A stretch of 64,000 nt of DNA from Micromonospora sp. AMSO31t (GTDB lineage Bacteria > Actinomycetota > Actinomycetes > Mycobacteriales > Micromonosporaceae), in the NCBI RefSeq assembly GCF_008868175.1, contig NZ_WBKT01000008.1, forward strand, positions 1 to 64,000, given 5' to 3'. Shown one piece after another: positions 40,852 through 48,743 of this stretch. The notes under the pieces were generated by a model that did not search any database, was not told the origin of the DNA, and saw nothing but the letters and a program-made list of their open reading frames with translations. Position 1 is the stretch's first letter. Every line of letters starts with the position of its first letter. The translations under genes were made by a program, and so were the position numbers.

Positions 40852-41856
40852 GTGGACGGCGGGATGAGAGAGCGCCGTCGCCGCACCCTGGTCAGCGCGG
40901 CCCTCCACGCCGTCTCCCACTCGGTCGCCGTCGTCTACTGCCTCCTGACCCTCGGCGCGCCGAACCGGGAGCTGATGCTGACGGCGTACGGCTGCGGCCT
41001 GGCCGCCGGTGTCGTCGGCACGTGGGCGGCCACCCGGGTGACCAGCAAGGCGTCCAGCTACCGCGTCTCGTTCACCCTCCTGATGATCACGCTGGTGATG
41101 GCGGCGCTCGGCGCGTACTGGGACGGCGGCGTGACGTCGCCGGCCGCGCTGGGGTTCGTGACCACGTCCGTGTTCGTCGCCGGCTACACACCGCACCTGC
41201 GGCTCATGGTGGGGCTGGAGGTGCTCACCGTCGGGTCGTACCTCGTCGTCGCCTTCGCCGGGCCGCCGGCCCCCGCCGGTCACGTGTTCGTCTACCTGGC
41301 CGGCATGCTGGTCCTGGCCTCGGTCTGCTCGACGCAGACCCGGACCCTCGCCCGGCAGCGGTCCCAGCTGCGCGCCCTGGCGTCCCTGGACCCGCTCACC
41401 GGCGCGCTGAACCGGCGCGGCCTGGCCGAGCTGGCCACGTTCCTGTTCCACGCCGGCTGCCGACCCGGCCCGTCGCTGCTCTGCCTCGACCTGGACGACT
41501 TCAAGCTGGTGAACGACCGTCTGGGGCACGCCGCCGGCGACGACCTGCTCCGCCGGGTGGTCGCGGCGACCCGGAACGTGCTGCGGGCCGAGGACGCCCT
41601 CGCCCGCATCGGCGGCGACGAGTTCGTGGTGGTGCTGTCCGACGCCGACCGGGAATCGGCGCGGGCCGCGGCGGCCCGGATCGAGGCGGCCGTGCGCGGG
41701 CTGGCCGGCGTCAGCGTCGGCTCGGCCACCGCCCCCTACGACGGGGACACCTTCGACCGGCTGCTGCACGTCGCCGACCAGCGGCTCTACCTGGTGAAGC
41801 AGCAACGCCGCCGGACGGCGGGGCGGCTGCTCGCGGACGGCACCGGTCGCGGCTGA
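40852..41856 (+). CDS. Membrane diguanylate cyclase (GGDEF)
   Basis: A 334-residue protein with a membrane sensor region of about six helices (residues about 12-160) and a C-terminal GGDEF domain. LASLDPLTGALNRRGLAELA starts the domain, ARIGGDEFVVV holds the intact active site and RAED, five residues before GGDEF, is an intact inhibitory I-site. It should make cyclic di-GMP, which in actinomycetes controls development through BldD. Start: GTG at 40852 with GGGAG, or ATG at 40864. The 250-base region upstream is less G+C-rich than the surroundings and probably contains the promoter. Confidence 0.88.
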   Translation: MDGGMRERRRRTLVSAALHAVSHSVAVVYCLLTLGAPNRELMLTAYGCGLAAGVVGTWAATRVTSKASSYRVSFTLLMITLVMAALGAYWDGGVTSPAALGFVTTSVFVAGYTPHLRLMVGLEVLTVGSYLVVAFAGPPAPAGHVFVYLAGMLVLASVCSTQTRTLARQRSQLRALASLDPLTGALNRRGLAELATFLFHAGCRPGPSLLCLDLDDFKLVNDRLGHAAGDDLLRRVVAATRNVLRAEDALARIGGDEFVVVLSDADRESARAAAARIEAAVRGLAGVSVGSATAPYDGDTFDRLLHVADQRLYLVKQQRRRTAGRLLADGTGRG

Positions 41857-41947
41857 ACGGACCCGAGGCGCCGGCCGCCCGGGCCCCGGATACCGTTTGC
41901 CGCGGCGCGGGTGGCGCGCCGGGCGGTCGAACGGTGGGAGGGACCGG

Positions 41948-42799
41948 ATGCGCCTGCACGTCGGCTGCGCCATGTGGACGCACAAGGCTTGGCAGGGTCG
42001 CTACCTGGCGCACCCGCTGCCGGCCCACGAGCGGCTGCGCGCCTACGCCGAGTGGTGCACCGCGGTCGAGGGGAACACCACCTTCTACGCCACCCCGTCC
42101 CGGGAGACGGTCGCGTCCTGGGCCCGGCAGACCGATCCCGGTTTCCGCTTCGTGCCCAAGCTGCCGAAGGTCGTCACGCACGAGCGCCGGCTCACCGGCG
42201 CCGACGCGGAGCTGCGGGCCTTCCTCGACGCCGTCGAACCTCTCGGCCCGCGGGCACACACCCTCTGGGTGCAACTGCCGGGCTCGTTCGGCCCCGGCGA
42301 CGTGCCCACGCTGGCCCGCTTCCTGCGCGGCCTGCCCACCACCCACCGGTACGCCGTCGAGGTCCGCCACCCCGCCTTCTTCACCGAGGCCGGCGCGGCA
42401 CGCGCCCTGGAGGACACCCTCGCCCGGGTCGACGCCGAGTGGATCCCCTTCGACACCACCGCGTTCTTCCGCACCCCGCCGACCAGCGACGCGGAGCGGG
42501 AGGCATGGCTGAAGAAGCCGCGCACCCCGCTGCGGACCCGGGCGCTGACCGACCGGCCCATCGTCCGCTACCTCGGCCGGGACGACCCGGCACGCACGGT
42601 CGAGGGCTGGCAGACGTGGCTCGACGTGGTGACCGGCTGGCTGCGCGAGGGCCGCTCCCCCACCGTGTTCGTGCACACCCCGGACAACGCCGACGCGCCC
42701 GACCTCGCCCGCCGCTTCCACGACCAGGTCCGGGCGCGCCTGCCCGAGGTCGCGCCGCTGCCCGAGCCCGCGCCGGTGGCCCCGTCGACGCTGTTCTGA
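41948..42799 (+). CDS. DUF72 domain protein (second type)
   Basis: A 283-residue DUF72 TIM-barrel protein. MRLHVGCAMWTHKAWQGRYL, VEGNTTFYATPSRETVASWA, FVPKLPKVVTHERRL, LWVQLPGSFGPGD, AVEVRHPAFFTEAG and IVRYLGRDDP follow the family order, ending with VFVHTPDNADAPDLARRFH where the N-x-x-A pair is P-D-N-A-D-A-P. GGGAGGG is a good ribosome site for ATG 41948. It belongs to a different branch from 7933-8823. Reaction unknown. Confidence 0.85.
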   Translation: MRLHVGCAMWTHKAWQGRYLAHPLPAHERLRAYAEWCTAVEGNTTFYATPSRETVASWARQTDPGFRFVPKLPKVVTHERRLTGADAELRAFLDAVEPLGPRAHTLWVQLPGSFGPGDVPTLARFLRGLPTTHRYAVEVRHPAFFTEAGAARALEDTLARVDAEWIPFDTTAFFRTPPTSDAEREAWLKKPRTPLRTRALTDRPIVRYLGRDDPARTVEGWQTWLDVVTGWLREGRSPTVFVHTPDNADAPDLARRFHDQVRARLPEVAPLPEPAPVAPSTLF

Positions 42800-42818
42800 C
42801 CCGACCGCGCCCGGGTCA
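42797..42818. terminator. Hairpin whose arms contain both convergent stop codons
   Basis: TGACCCG (42797-42803) pairs with CGGGTCA (42812-42818). The left arm begins with the DUF72 TGA and the right arm ends with the reverse-strand stop of the histidine kinase. Confidence 0.45.
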
Positions 42819-44240
42819 GGCCGGCGTCAGCGGCAGCAGCACGACGAACCGGGTGTCGCCCGGCTCCGACCGCACCCGGATGTCGCCGTGGTGCTTGTTC
42901 ACGACGATCCGGTAGGAGATGTCCAGCCCGAGGCCCGTGCCCTCGCCGACGGGCTTCGTGGTGAAGAACGGCTCGAAGATGCGCGGCCGGATCTCCGACG
43001 GGATGCCGCCGCCGGTGTCGCCGACCTCCACGACCAGCCGGTCCTCCTTGCGGCCGGTCCGGATGGTCAGCGTGCCGGTGCCGCCCATCGCGCCGAGCGC
43101 GTTGTCGATGAGATTCGTCCACACCTGGTTCAGCTCGGCGGCGTACGCGGGAACGGCGGGCACGCTCCGGTCGTACTCCTTCACCACCCGGACGCCGGAC
43201 GGGATCTTGGCCTGGAGCATGACCAGGGTGGCGTCGAGCAGGTCGTGCACGTCGACCGTCTGGTAGGGCGCCCGGTCCAGCTGGGAGTACTGCTTCGCGG
43301 CGCCGACCAGCCCGGAGACGCGGGTGACCGCGTCGTCGATCTCGCCCATGAGCAGTTCGGTGTCGATGGTGTAGGTGATCCAGTGGATCGCCGACTCCAG
43401 GTCGTCGGCGCCGACCGCGGCGTCCACCTGACGCAGCCAGCCGGTGTCGATGCCCCCGGCGACCAGCGTCGGGGCCAGCTCCCAGGCGCCCCGCACGCCG
43501 CGCTCGTCGAGCCAGTCGGCCAGTTCGTCCTCCGCGTCGCTGGCGGCGAGCGGGGTCAGTGCCGGCGCGGCGGCCGCCCGCTTCACCGCCTCCTCCTGCA
43601 GGGAGACCAGGTCGTGCAGGCGCCGGCCGTCGAGCCGGCCGTCGGCGATCATGGCGAGCTTGTGCCGCATCTTGGCGACCCGGCCGCGCAGCGCCGAGGT
43701 GGCCCGCACCGCGGCCGCCGCCGGGTTGTTGAGTTCGTGGGTGAGCCCGGCCGAGAGAGCGCCCAGGGCCAGCAGCCGTTCCCGCTCGCCCACGATGGTC
43801 TGCGTGTTGCGCATCCCGATGAACAGCCCCTCCAGCAGGTGGGTGGCCATCGGGAACCAGCTGCGCATCGCGTCGGCGATGATCTGGGCGGGGAGCGCGA
43901 AGACGTCACAGTCGGTCACCGCGAAGAGGCTGTTCTGGTAGCGCTGCTCGGCCAGGTCGCCCACGTACGCCTGCATGGCGCCGCCGTAGACGCCGGGCTG
44001 GCTGGTCCGGCTGATCTCGATCTCGTCACCCTGGACCCGGCGGTGCAGAGTCACCGTGCCGTGCAGCAGCACGTAGAAGCAACTCGCCGGCTCGCCCTCG
44101 ACGTAGACGGCCTCGCCGGCGCGCCGCTGCTCCACCCGGCCGTGCTCGGCCAGGTGCGCGAGCTGCTCCGGGGTGAGCGACTCGAAGAGGAAGAGACGCC
44201 GCAGGTCGTCCGGGCTGAGCCGGTCCGGTTCGGTGGTCAC
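42816..44240 (-). CDS. Histidine kinase with N-terminal cyclic-nucleotide-binding domain
   Basis: A 474-residue soluble sensor kinase. Residues about 15-130 are a CRP-like cyclic-nucleotide-binding domain ([41 protein letters not shown]), though the usual phosphate-binding R-x-A-T cassette is not obvious. The H-box is [15 protein letters not shown] with His168; the ATPase has N box [16 protein letters not shown]1 VGDTGGGIP and G2 GTGLGLDIS. There is no membrane segment. It is downstream of the REC-TrxR fusion on the same strand, 55 bases apart, and is its obvious phosphodonor. GTG start with GGGAGG, inside a 13-base direct repeat. Confidence 0.9.
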   Translation of the reverse strand: MTTEPDRLSPDDLRRLFLFESLTPEQLAHLAEHGRVEQRRAGEAVYVEGEPASCFYVLLHGTVTLHRRVQGDEIEISRTSQPGVYGGAMQAYVGDLAEQRYQNSLFAVTDCDVFALPAQIIADAMRSWFPMATHLLEGLFIGMRNTQTIVGERERLLALGALSAGLTHELNNPAAAAVRATSALRGRVAKMRHKLAMIADGRLDGRRLHDLVSLQEEAVKRAAAAPALTPLAASDAEDELADWLDERGVRGAWELAPTLVAGGIDTGWLRQVDAAVGADDLESAIHWITYTIDTELLMGEIDDAVTRVSGLVGAAKQYSQLDRAPYQTVDVHDLLDATLVMLQAKIPSGVRVVKEYDRSVPAVPAYAAELNQVWTNLIDNALGAMGGTGTLTIRTGRKEDRLVVEVGDTGGGIPSEIRPRIFEPFFTTKPVGEGTGLGLDISYRIVVNKHHGDIRVRSEPGDTRFVVLLPLTPA

Positions 44241-44249
44241 TGTGCCTCC
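44237..44249 (-). repeat. 13-base direct repeat, copy at kinase start
   Basis: On the minus strand GGAGGCACAGTGA contains the ribosome site and GTG of the kinase. An identical copy is at 44296-44308. Confidence 0.8.
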
Positions 44250-44308
44250 CTGGTTCGCGACTGCGGGGCTCGCAGACCCGGCTCACTCCTCGCGCTCACT
44301 GTGCCTCC
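44250..44308 (-). repeat. Probable 59-base insertion (46-base unit plus 13-base duplication) between coupled genes
   Basis: A 46-base segment (44250-44295) lies between two identical 13-mers. Removing it with one 13-mer restores a GTGA stop/start overlap between the REC-TrxR gene and the kinase. It contains a small hairpin (TGCG/CGCA). I recall similar short segments in intergenic regions of Micromonospora-type genomes but cannot verify it here. Confidence 0.5.
44296..44308 (-). repeat. 13-base direct repeat, copy at REC-TrxR stop
   Basis: GGAGGCACAGTGA here encodes the last residues (E-A-Q) and TGA of the REC-TrxR protein. Confidence 0.8.
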
Positions 44309-45954
44309 AGGTAGCGGTGCACGAGCGAGACCGCCATGGCGCCCTCGCCCACGGCCGAGGCCACCCGCTTCACCGACTCGGCCCGCACGTCACCGGCGGC
44401 GAAGACGCCGGGCATGCTGGACTCCAGGTGGTACGGGTCGCGGGGCAGGGCCCAGCCGGCCGGCCGCCGGCCTCCCCGGGTCAGGTCCGGCCCGGTGAGG
44501 ACGAAGCCCCGGCTGTCCCGGGCGACCGCGCCGTCGAGCCAGTCGGTGTGCGGCTCCGCGCCGATGAACACGAACAGCCACGAGGTGTCGACCCGCCGCG
44601 TCGCTCCGGTGCGGGTGTCGCGCAGGGTCACCTCCTCCAGGTGCTCCTGGCCGGCGCCGCCTACCACCTCGGTGTGCGGGTGGACCTCGATGGTGTCGAT
44701 CCGGGCGATCTGCTCGATCAGGTAGCTGGACATCGAGCGGGTCAGGTCGTCACCGCGGATCAGCAGGTGCACCCGGCGGGCGTACCGGGAGAAGTGCACG
44801 GCGGCCTGGCCGGCGGAGTTCGCGCCGCCGACGATGTAGACGTCCTCCCCCGAGCAGCTCGGCGCCTCGCTGGCCACCGAGCCGTAGAAGCAGCCCCGGC
44901 CGGTCAGCTCGGCCAGTCCGGGCGCGGGCAGCATCCGGTAGGAGACGCCGGTGGCCAGCACCACCGTGTGCGCGGCGACGCTGCTGCCGTCGGCGAACCG
45001 CAGCACCCGCGCCCCACCGGCGTCCTCCAGGGACACCACCTCGCGGGCGCTGAGCAGTTCGGCGCCGAACCGCAGCGCCTGCCGGCGGGCCCGATCGGTC
45101 AGCTGGAGGCCGGAGACGCCGTCCGGGAAGCCCAGGTAGTTCTCGATCCGGCTGCTCTGCCCGGCCTGGCCGCCGGTGGCCCGCCGCTCGATGAGCACCG
45201 TCCGCAGCCCCTCGGAGGCGCCGTAGACGGCGGCGCCGAGCCCGGCCGGGCCCGCGCCGACCACCACCAGGTCGTAGAACTCCGCGGCCGGCGTCGTGGC
45301 CAGCCCGACCTGCGCGGCCAGGTCGGCCGTCGTGGGCTGCACCAGCGACTTGCCGTCGGCCGTCACGACCAGGGGTACGTCGTTCGCGGTCACCCCGGCC
45401 GCCGCGAGCAGCTCGGCGCCCTCCGCCTCGTCGGCGAGCACCCAGCGGAACGGCACCAGGTTGCGGGCCAGGAAGTCCCGGGCCTTGAACGACGGTGCGG
45501 ACCAGCGGTGCCCGACCACGCGCAGCTCGGCCGTGGCCGTGGCCGCGCCGGCCGTCCACGACTCCAACAGCTGGTCCAGCACCGGGTAGAGCTTCTCCTC
45601 CGGCGGGTGCCACGGCTTGAGCAGGTAGTGGTCGAGGTCGACCACGTTGATCGCGTTGATCGCGGCGTCGGTGTCGGCGTACGCGGTGAGCAGCACCCGG
45701 CGCGCGGTGGGGAAGAGGTCCATGGCGGCCTCGAGGAACTCGATGCCGTTCATCTGCGGCATCCGGTAGTCGGCGACCAGCACCGCCACCTGCTCGCCGC
45801 GAAGCTTCAGCTCGCGCAGCGCCTCCAGCGCCGCCTCGGCGGAGTCGGCCCGCACCACCCGGTAGCGGTCGCCGTAGCGGCGCCGCAGGTCGCGGGCGAC
45901 CGCCCGGGAGACGGCCGGGTCGTCGTCGACGGTGAGGATCGCGGGGTTGGGCAT
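44296..45954 (-). CDS. Response-regulator-fused flavoprotein: REC, glutaredoxin-like, thioredoxin-reductase-like
   Basis: A 552-residue fusion. REC domain residues 1 to about 125: acidic D10-D12, phosphoacceptor Asp62 (VADYRMP), Thr90 and Lys113 (LLKPW). Residues about 143-220 look like a glutaredoxin/thioredoxin fold (LRVVGHRWSAPSFKARDFLA) but the C-x-x-C is missing. Residues 226-552 are a TrxR-like flavoprotein with FAD motif VVVGAGPAGLGAA, NAD motif VYIVGGANSAGQAA and PGVFAAGDVRAESVK; the redox C-x-x-C between them is also replaced (GSVASEAPSC). It would couple phosphorylation by the neighbouring kinase to NAD(P)H chemistry. No DNA-binding output. Start ATG lies in MPNPAILTVDDD. Confidence 0.88.
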   Translation of the reverse strand: MPNPAILTVDDDPAVSRAVARDLRRRYGDRYRVVRADSAEAALEALRELKLRGEQVAVLVADYRMPQMNGIEFLEAAMDLFPTARRVLLTAYADTDAAINAINVVDLDHYLLKPWHPPEEKLYPVLDQLLESWTAGAATATAELRVVGHRWSAPSFKARDFLARNLVPFRWVLADEAEGAELLAAAGVTANDVPLVVTADGKSLVQPTTADLAAQVGLATTPAAEFYDLVVVGAGPAGLGAAVYGASEGLRTVLIERRATGGQAGQSSRIENYLGFPDGVSGLQLTDRARRQALRFGAELLSAREVVSLEDAGGARVLRFADGSSVAAHTVVLATGVSYRMLPAPGLAELTGRGCFYGSVASEAPSCSGEDVYIVGGANSAGQAAVHFSRYARRVHLLIRGDDLTRSMSSYLIEQIARIDTIEVHPHTEVVGGAGQEHLEEVTLRDTRTGATRRVDTSWLFVFIGAEPHTDWLDGAVARDSRGFVLTGPDLTRGGRRPAGWALPRDPYHLESSMPGVFAAGDVRAESVKRVASAVGEGAMAVSLVHRYLEAQ

Positions 45955-46012
45955 GGCGTCTACTAAAGCACCCCCGCCGGCCGACCCCCACCACGCGCGG
46001 TCCCCGCCCGGT

Positions 46013-46798
46013 TCAGTCGGGCCGGCCGCGCTCGCGGGGCGGCACCGGGTCGGCGTACGCCCCCGGCGGTCCGCTGTAGCGCCGGCCGTGCGGGTAGGGC
46101 AGCGCGTTGGGCGTGCAGCCGTGCAGGCCCAGGGTCTGCTGCTGCATCACCGGCGCCGGCCGGCCCCGTCCCGGGCACCGCTCGTGCCCGTGCCCGAGCC
46201 GGTGGCCGACCTCGTGGTTGACCATGTACCGGCGGTAGGTGGCGAGGCCCGCGCCGTAGCCCGGCACACCGCCGGCCCAGCGGGCGACGTTGAGCACCAC
46301 CCGGTCGCCGTGGCGGCAGGAGGTGTAGCCGTCCGGCCGGTCCTGGCACAGCTCGTCGCGGGTGCCGGGGGTGGCGAGGTAGACGGTGAAGTCGGCCGGC
46401 TGGTCCCGCCCGACCCGGCGCAGGGCGAGGCTGCCGTCCGCGGTCCAGCCCTGCGGGTCGTTCAGGATGCGGGCGACCTCCGCGCCGAAGTCGGCCGGCG
46501 GCACCCCGTGGATGTCGCCCTCCACCGCGACCCGGTAACGCAGCAGCCGGCGCATACTCCTCGGGGTGGCGGGCTCCGCGGCGGCGAACCGCCATCGGCC
46601 GTGGCCGTGGCCGGCATAGCCGATCCGGACCGGAGGCTGCCGGGCGGACGCCGGCGCCGCCGCCCGCGCGGTGGCGGCCGGAGCGGCGGGCGGCGCGCCG
46701 GCGGCCCGGCCGGACGCGGGCGGCGCGCAGCCGGACACCAGCGTGACCAGCAGTAGCATCGTCCCGCCACCGCGAGCCCGGTCCACGGTTCTCGTCAT
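46013..46798 (-). CDS. DUF3152 lipoprotein, putative zinc metalloprotease
   Basis: A 261-residue exported protein. The N-terminal hydrophobic stretch ends in the lipobox LVSGC, so it is probably a lipoprotein; an Ala/Pro-rich linker follows. The DUF3152 domain contains YMVNHEVGHRLGHGHERC, an H-E-x-x-H-x-x-G-x-x-H zinc site, and MQQQTLGLHGCTPNALP. Hydrolytic activity is inferred from this metzincin-like motif. ATG 46798 follows GAGGGAGA and gives the complete signal peptide. It is divergent from the ECF sigma gene, 134 bases apart. Confidence 0.83.
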   Translation of the reverse strand: MTRTVDRARGGGTMLLLVTLVSGCAPPASGRAAGAPPAAPAATARAAAPASARQPPVRIGYAGHGHGRWRFAAAEPATPRSMRRLLRYRVAVEGDIHGVPPADFGAEVARILNDPQGWTADGSLALRRVGRDQPADFTVYLATPGTRDELCQDRPDGYTSCRHGDRVVLNVARWAGGVPGYGAGLATYRRYMVNHEVGHRLGHGHERCPGRGRPAPVMQQQTLGLHGCTPNALPYPHGRRYSGPPGAYADPVPPRERGRPD

Positions 46799-46877
46799 CG
46801 TCGGTCTCCCTCGCCGTCGGTGGTGCGCAGGGAGGAGGACGGGTGGCCCGGTGCCAAAGTTGGTCCGGCGGGGACTC

Positions 46878-46901
46878 AACCTTTCGCCCGCCTCACCCGT
46901 C
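46878..46901 (+). promoter_or_regulatory. ECF-type promoter candidate AACC-N16-CGTC
   Basis: AACC (46878-46881) and CGTC (46898-46901) are 16 bases apart, the core of typical ECF sigma promoters, 31 bases before the sigma factor ATG. Autoregulation is likely. Confidence 0.6.
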
Positions 46902-46932
46902 CTGTACCAGGTGGGACGTGGAGAGGGCGGGC

Positions 46933-47436
46933 ATGGCCCGGGGTGACGCGGAGTTCGTCGAGTTCGCCACGGCGGCGTCCGCGCGGCTGGTGCACGCCGC
47001 CTTCCTGATGACGGGCAACCATCACCAGGCCGAGGACGCGGCCCAGACCGCGCTGGTCCGCACCTACGCGTCGTGGTCGCGGGTCCGCAACGGCGACGCC
47101 TACGGCTACGCCCGGTCGGTGCTCGTGAACCATCTCGTGGACGCCTGGCGGCGGCCGATCCGGGAGTACCCCACCGAGGACCTCCCGGAGCCGCACGGCG
47201 GCGACGTGGCGGACGAGGTGGCGACCCGGCGCTGGCTGCTCGCCATCCTCGGCACGCTCACCGCGCGCGAGCGGGCCGTCGTCGTGCTGCGTCACTACTT
47301 CGACCTTCCGGAGGCCCAGGTGGCCCGCGAACTCGACGTCTCGGTGGGCACCGTCAAGAGCACCGGTTCCCGCGCCCTGGAGAAGCTGCGCAGCGCGGGC
47401 CTCACCGCGCCCGAGCCGCAGGGGACGCGGCGATGA
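46933..47436 (+). CDS. ECF sigma factor, SigE-family type
   Basis: A 167-residue ECF sigma factor. Sigma-2: FVEFATAASARLVHAAFLMT, AEDAAQTALVRTYASW and NGDAYGYARSVLVNHLVDAW. Sigma-4: LTARERAVVVLRHYFDLPEAQVA with the helix-turn-helix RELDVSVGTVKSTGSRALEK. It has no long C-terminal extension. ATG 46933 has GGAGAGGGCGG upstream. Its stop overlaps the start of a membrane protein (ATGA), which could be the anti-sigma factor. The promoter contains an ECF-type AACC/CGTC pair. Similar SigE-family sigmas in actinomycetes respond to envelope stress, but the signal here is unknown. Confidence 0.92.
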   Translation: MARGDAEFVEFATAASARLVHAAFLMTGNHHQAEDAAQTALVRTYASWSRVRNGDAYGYARSVLVNHLVDAWRRPIREYPTEDLPEPHGGDVADEVATRRWLLAILGTLTARERAVVVLRHYFDLPEAQVARELDVSVGTVKSTGSRALEKLRSAGLTAPEPQGTRR

Positions 47437-48164
47437 ACGAGGTGGACGAGCTGCGCCGGGCCATGCGGGCGGCCGAGCGGGCCGACCGGAACGGTCCCGA
47501 CCTCGCCGTGATCATGCGCGAGGGCCGGCGGGTGCGCCGCCGCCGGCGCGTCGCCGGGACCGGCGCGGTCGCGGTGGCGGTGGCCGCGGTGGTCATCGGC
47601 GTCGGTGGCACCGTGGCGCGGAGCCGCGCGCCGGAGCCGCCACTGCCGGCGCCGGTCGCCACGGCGCCCGTCGTCGCGCCGACGGCGACCGCCGACCCCG
47701 CTCCGACGGAACTGCGGCCCCGACCGGTCGGGGCAGTGGTGGGCAGCGGCATCCGGTACGGCGCCGACGAGCGGGTCTTCTACGTGGTGCCCGTCGACGT
47801 CCCCGAGCTGCCCGGGGTGACGATCGGCCTGGCCGCCGGCCGGCGCTCCCCCGCCGGGGAGCTGACCACCGACTACCTGGTCAACGACGTGGCCGGCAGC
47901 GACCGCCGGCCGGGGTTCCACCAGATCGGCTACGACCCGCAGGCACGGGTGCCCTCCGCCGTCCCGGTACCCACCTTCGGGTACTTCGTGGGGCCGGCCG
48001 CCCGGATCGTCGGCACCGTCGACGGCCGCCACGTCGAGGCCCGGCTGGCCCGGTGGAGCGAGGACCCCCGGCTGGTGATCTTCTGGTTCGACCCGGGGGT
48101 GCTCGCCCCCGGCGAACCCCTGGACGGGATCGTCGCCCGCGACGCCCGGGGCCGGAGGCTGTGA
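47433..48164 (+). CDS. Single-pass membrane protein, putative anti-sigma factor
   Basis: A 243-residue protein overlapping the sigma gene by four bases. About 42 cytoplasmic N-terminal residues (ELRRAMRAAERADRNGPDL, IMREGRRVRRRRRVAG) precede one membrane helix (AVAVAVAAVVIGVGGTVA) and an outer domain of about 150 residues with a Pro/Thr-rich linker. It lacks the H-x-x-x-C-x-x-C zinc motif of ZAS anti-sigmas, so assignment rests on gene pairing and membrane layout. The outer domain (GSGIRYGADERVFYVVPVDV, LVIFWFDPG) has no recognised fold. Confidence 0.7.
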   Translation: MNEVDELRRAMRAAERADRNGPDLAVIMREGRRVRRRRRVAGTGAVAVAVAAVVIGVGGTVARSRAPEPPLPAPVATAPVVAPTATADPAPTELRPRPVGAVVGSGIRYGADERVFYVVPVDVPELPGVTIGLAAGRRSPAGELTTDYLVNDVAGSDRRPGFHQIGYDPQARVPSAVPVPTFGYFVGPAARIVGTVDGRHVEARLARWSEDPRLVIFWFDPGVLAPGEPLDGIVARDARGRRL

Positions 48165-48201
48165 CCGACCCCCGTGTCGTCGCCGGCCCGGGCGACGGTT
48201 C

Positions 48202-48207
48202 TAGGCT
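48202..48207 (+). promoter_or_regulatory. -10 hexamer TAGGCT before the DUF5709 gene
   Basis: TAGGCT lies 37 bases before the ATG at 48245, with a normal ribosome site downstream. Confidence 0.4.
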
Positions 48208-48244
48208 GGATGGCAGCACGGGGCGTTGACCAGGGAGGATCGCC

Positions 48245-48706
48245 ATGAGCCAGACCGAGCGGACCGACATCGCGGACGAGTGGAACGTGGCCGAGGACGA
48301 CGGCGTCCTGGACGCCTCGGACACCCTCGACGACGACCGGACGGGCGACCCCCTCGACACCGGCATCGCCGCCGCCGACCACTGGAGCGGGGCGAACCGG
48401 TTCGGCACCACGCCCGCCGAGGAGCGGGCCGGCGAGTCCCTCGCGCAGCTGCTCGCCCAGGAGGAGCCGGACCTCGACCCGTACGCCGAGGCGACCGACG
48501 ACGAGGACGAGCTGACCCGCCGGGGCTACGAGCGGGAGGCGCGCACCGGACGCCTGGTGGCCGACGACGCGGGCCTCGGCGAGGACGAGCAGGCGGACTC
48601 GGTCGCCTGGGACGCGGGCATCGACGGGGGCGCGGCCAGCGCCGAGGAGGCCGCCGTGCACCTGGTCGACGACCCGAACGGCCCAGGGGACGGCCCGCTG
48701 CGCTGA
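48245..48706 (+). CDS. DUF5709 family acidic protein
   Basis: A 153-residue very acidic, hydrophilic protein of DUF5709, found only in actinomycetes. Recognisable parts are DEWNVAEDDGVLDASDTLDD, SLAQLLAQEEPD, TRRGYEREARTGRLVADDAG and EEAAVHLVDDP. Function unknown; the composition suggests an extended or desiccation-type soluble protein. ATG follows CAGGGAGGATCGCC. It is convergent with the exported protein gene to the right, with a small hairpin between. Confidence 0.85.
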   Translation: MSQTERTDIADEWNVAEDDGVLDASDTLDDDRTGDPLDTGIAAADHWSGANRFGTTPAEERAGESLAQLLAQEEPDLDPYAEATDDEDELTRRGYEREARTGRLVADDAGLGEDEQADSVAWDAGIDGGAASAEEAAVHLVDDPNGPGDGPLR

Positions 48707-48717
48707 CGCCGGACGGT

Positions 48718-48735
48718 CGGAACGCGCTCGTTCCG
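48718..48735. terminator. Small hairpin between convergent genes
   Basis: CGGAACG (48718-48724) pairs with CGTTCCG (48729-48735) around CGCT. Confidence 0.4.
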
Positions 48736-48743
48736 TCACACCG

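Noticed and set aside
7933..42799. Two DUF72 genes and two DinB genes as recent duplications
   Set aside because: The paired proteins differ clearly in sequence and length, so they are old members of large families.
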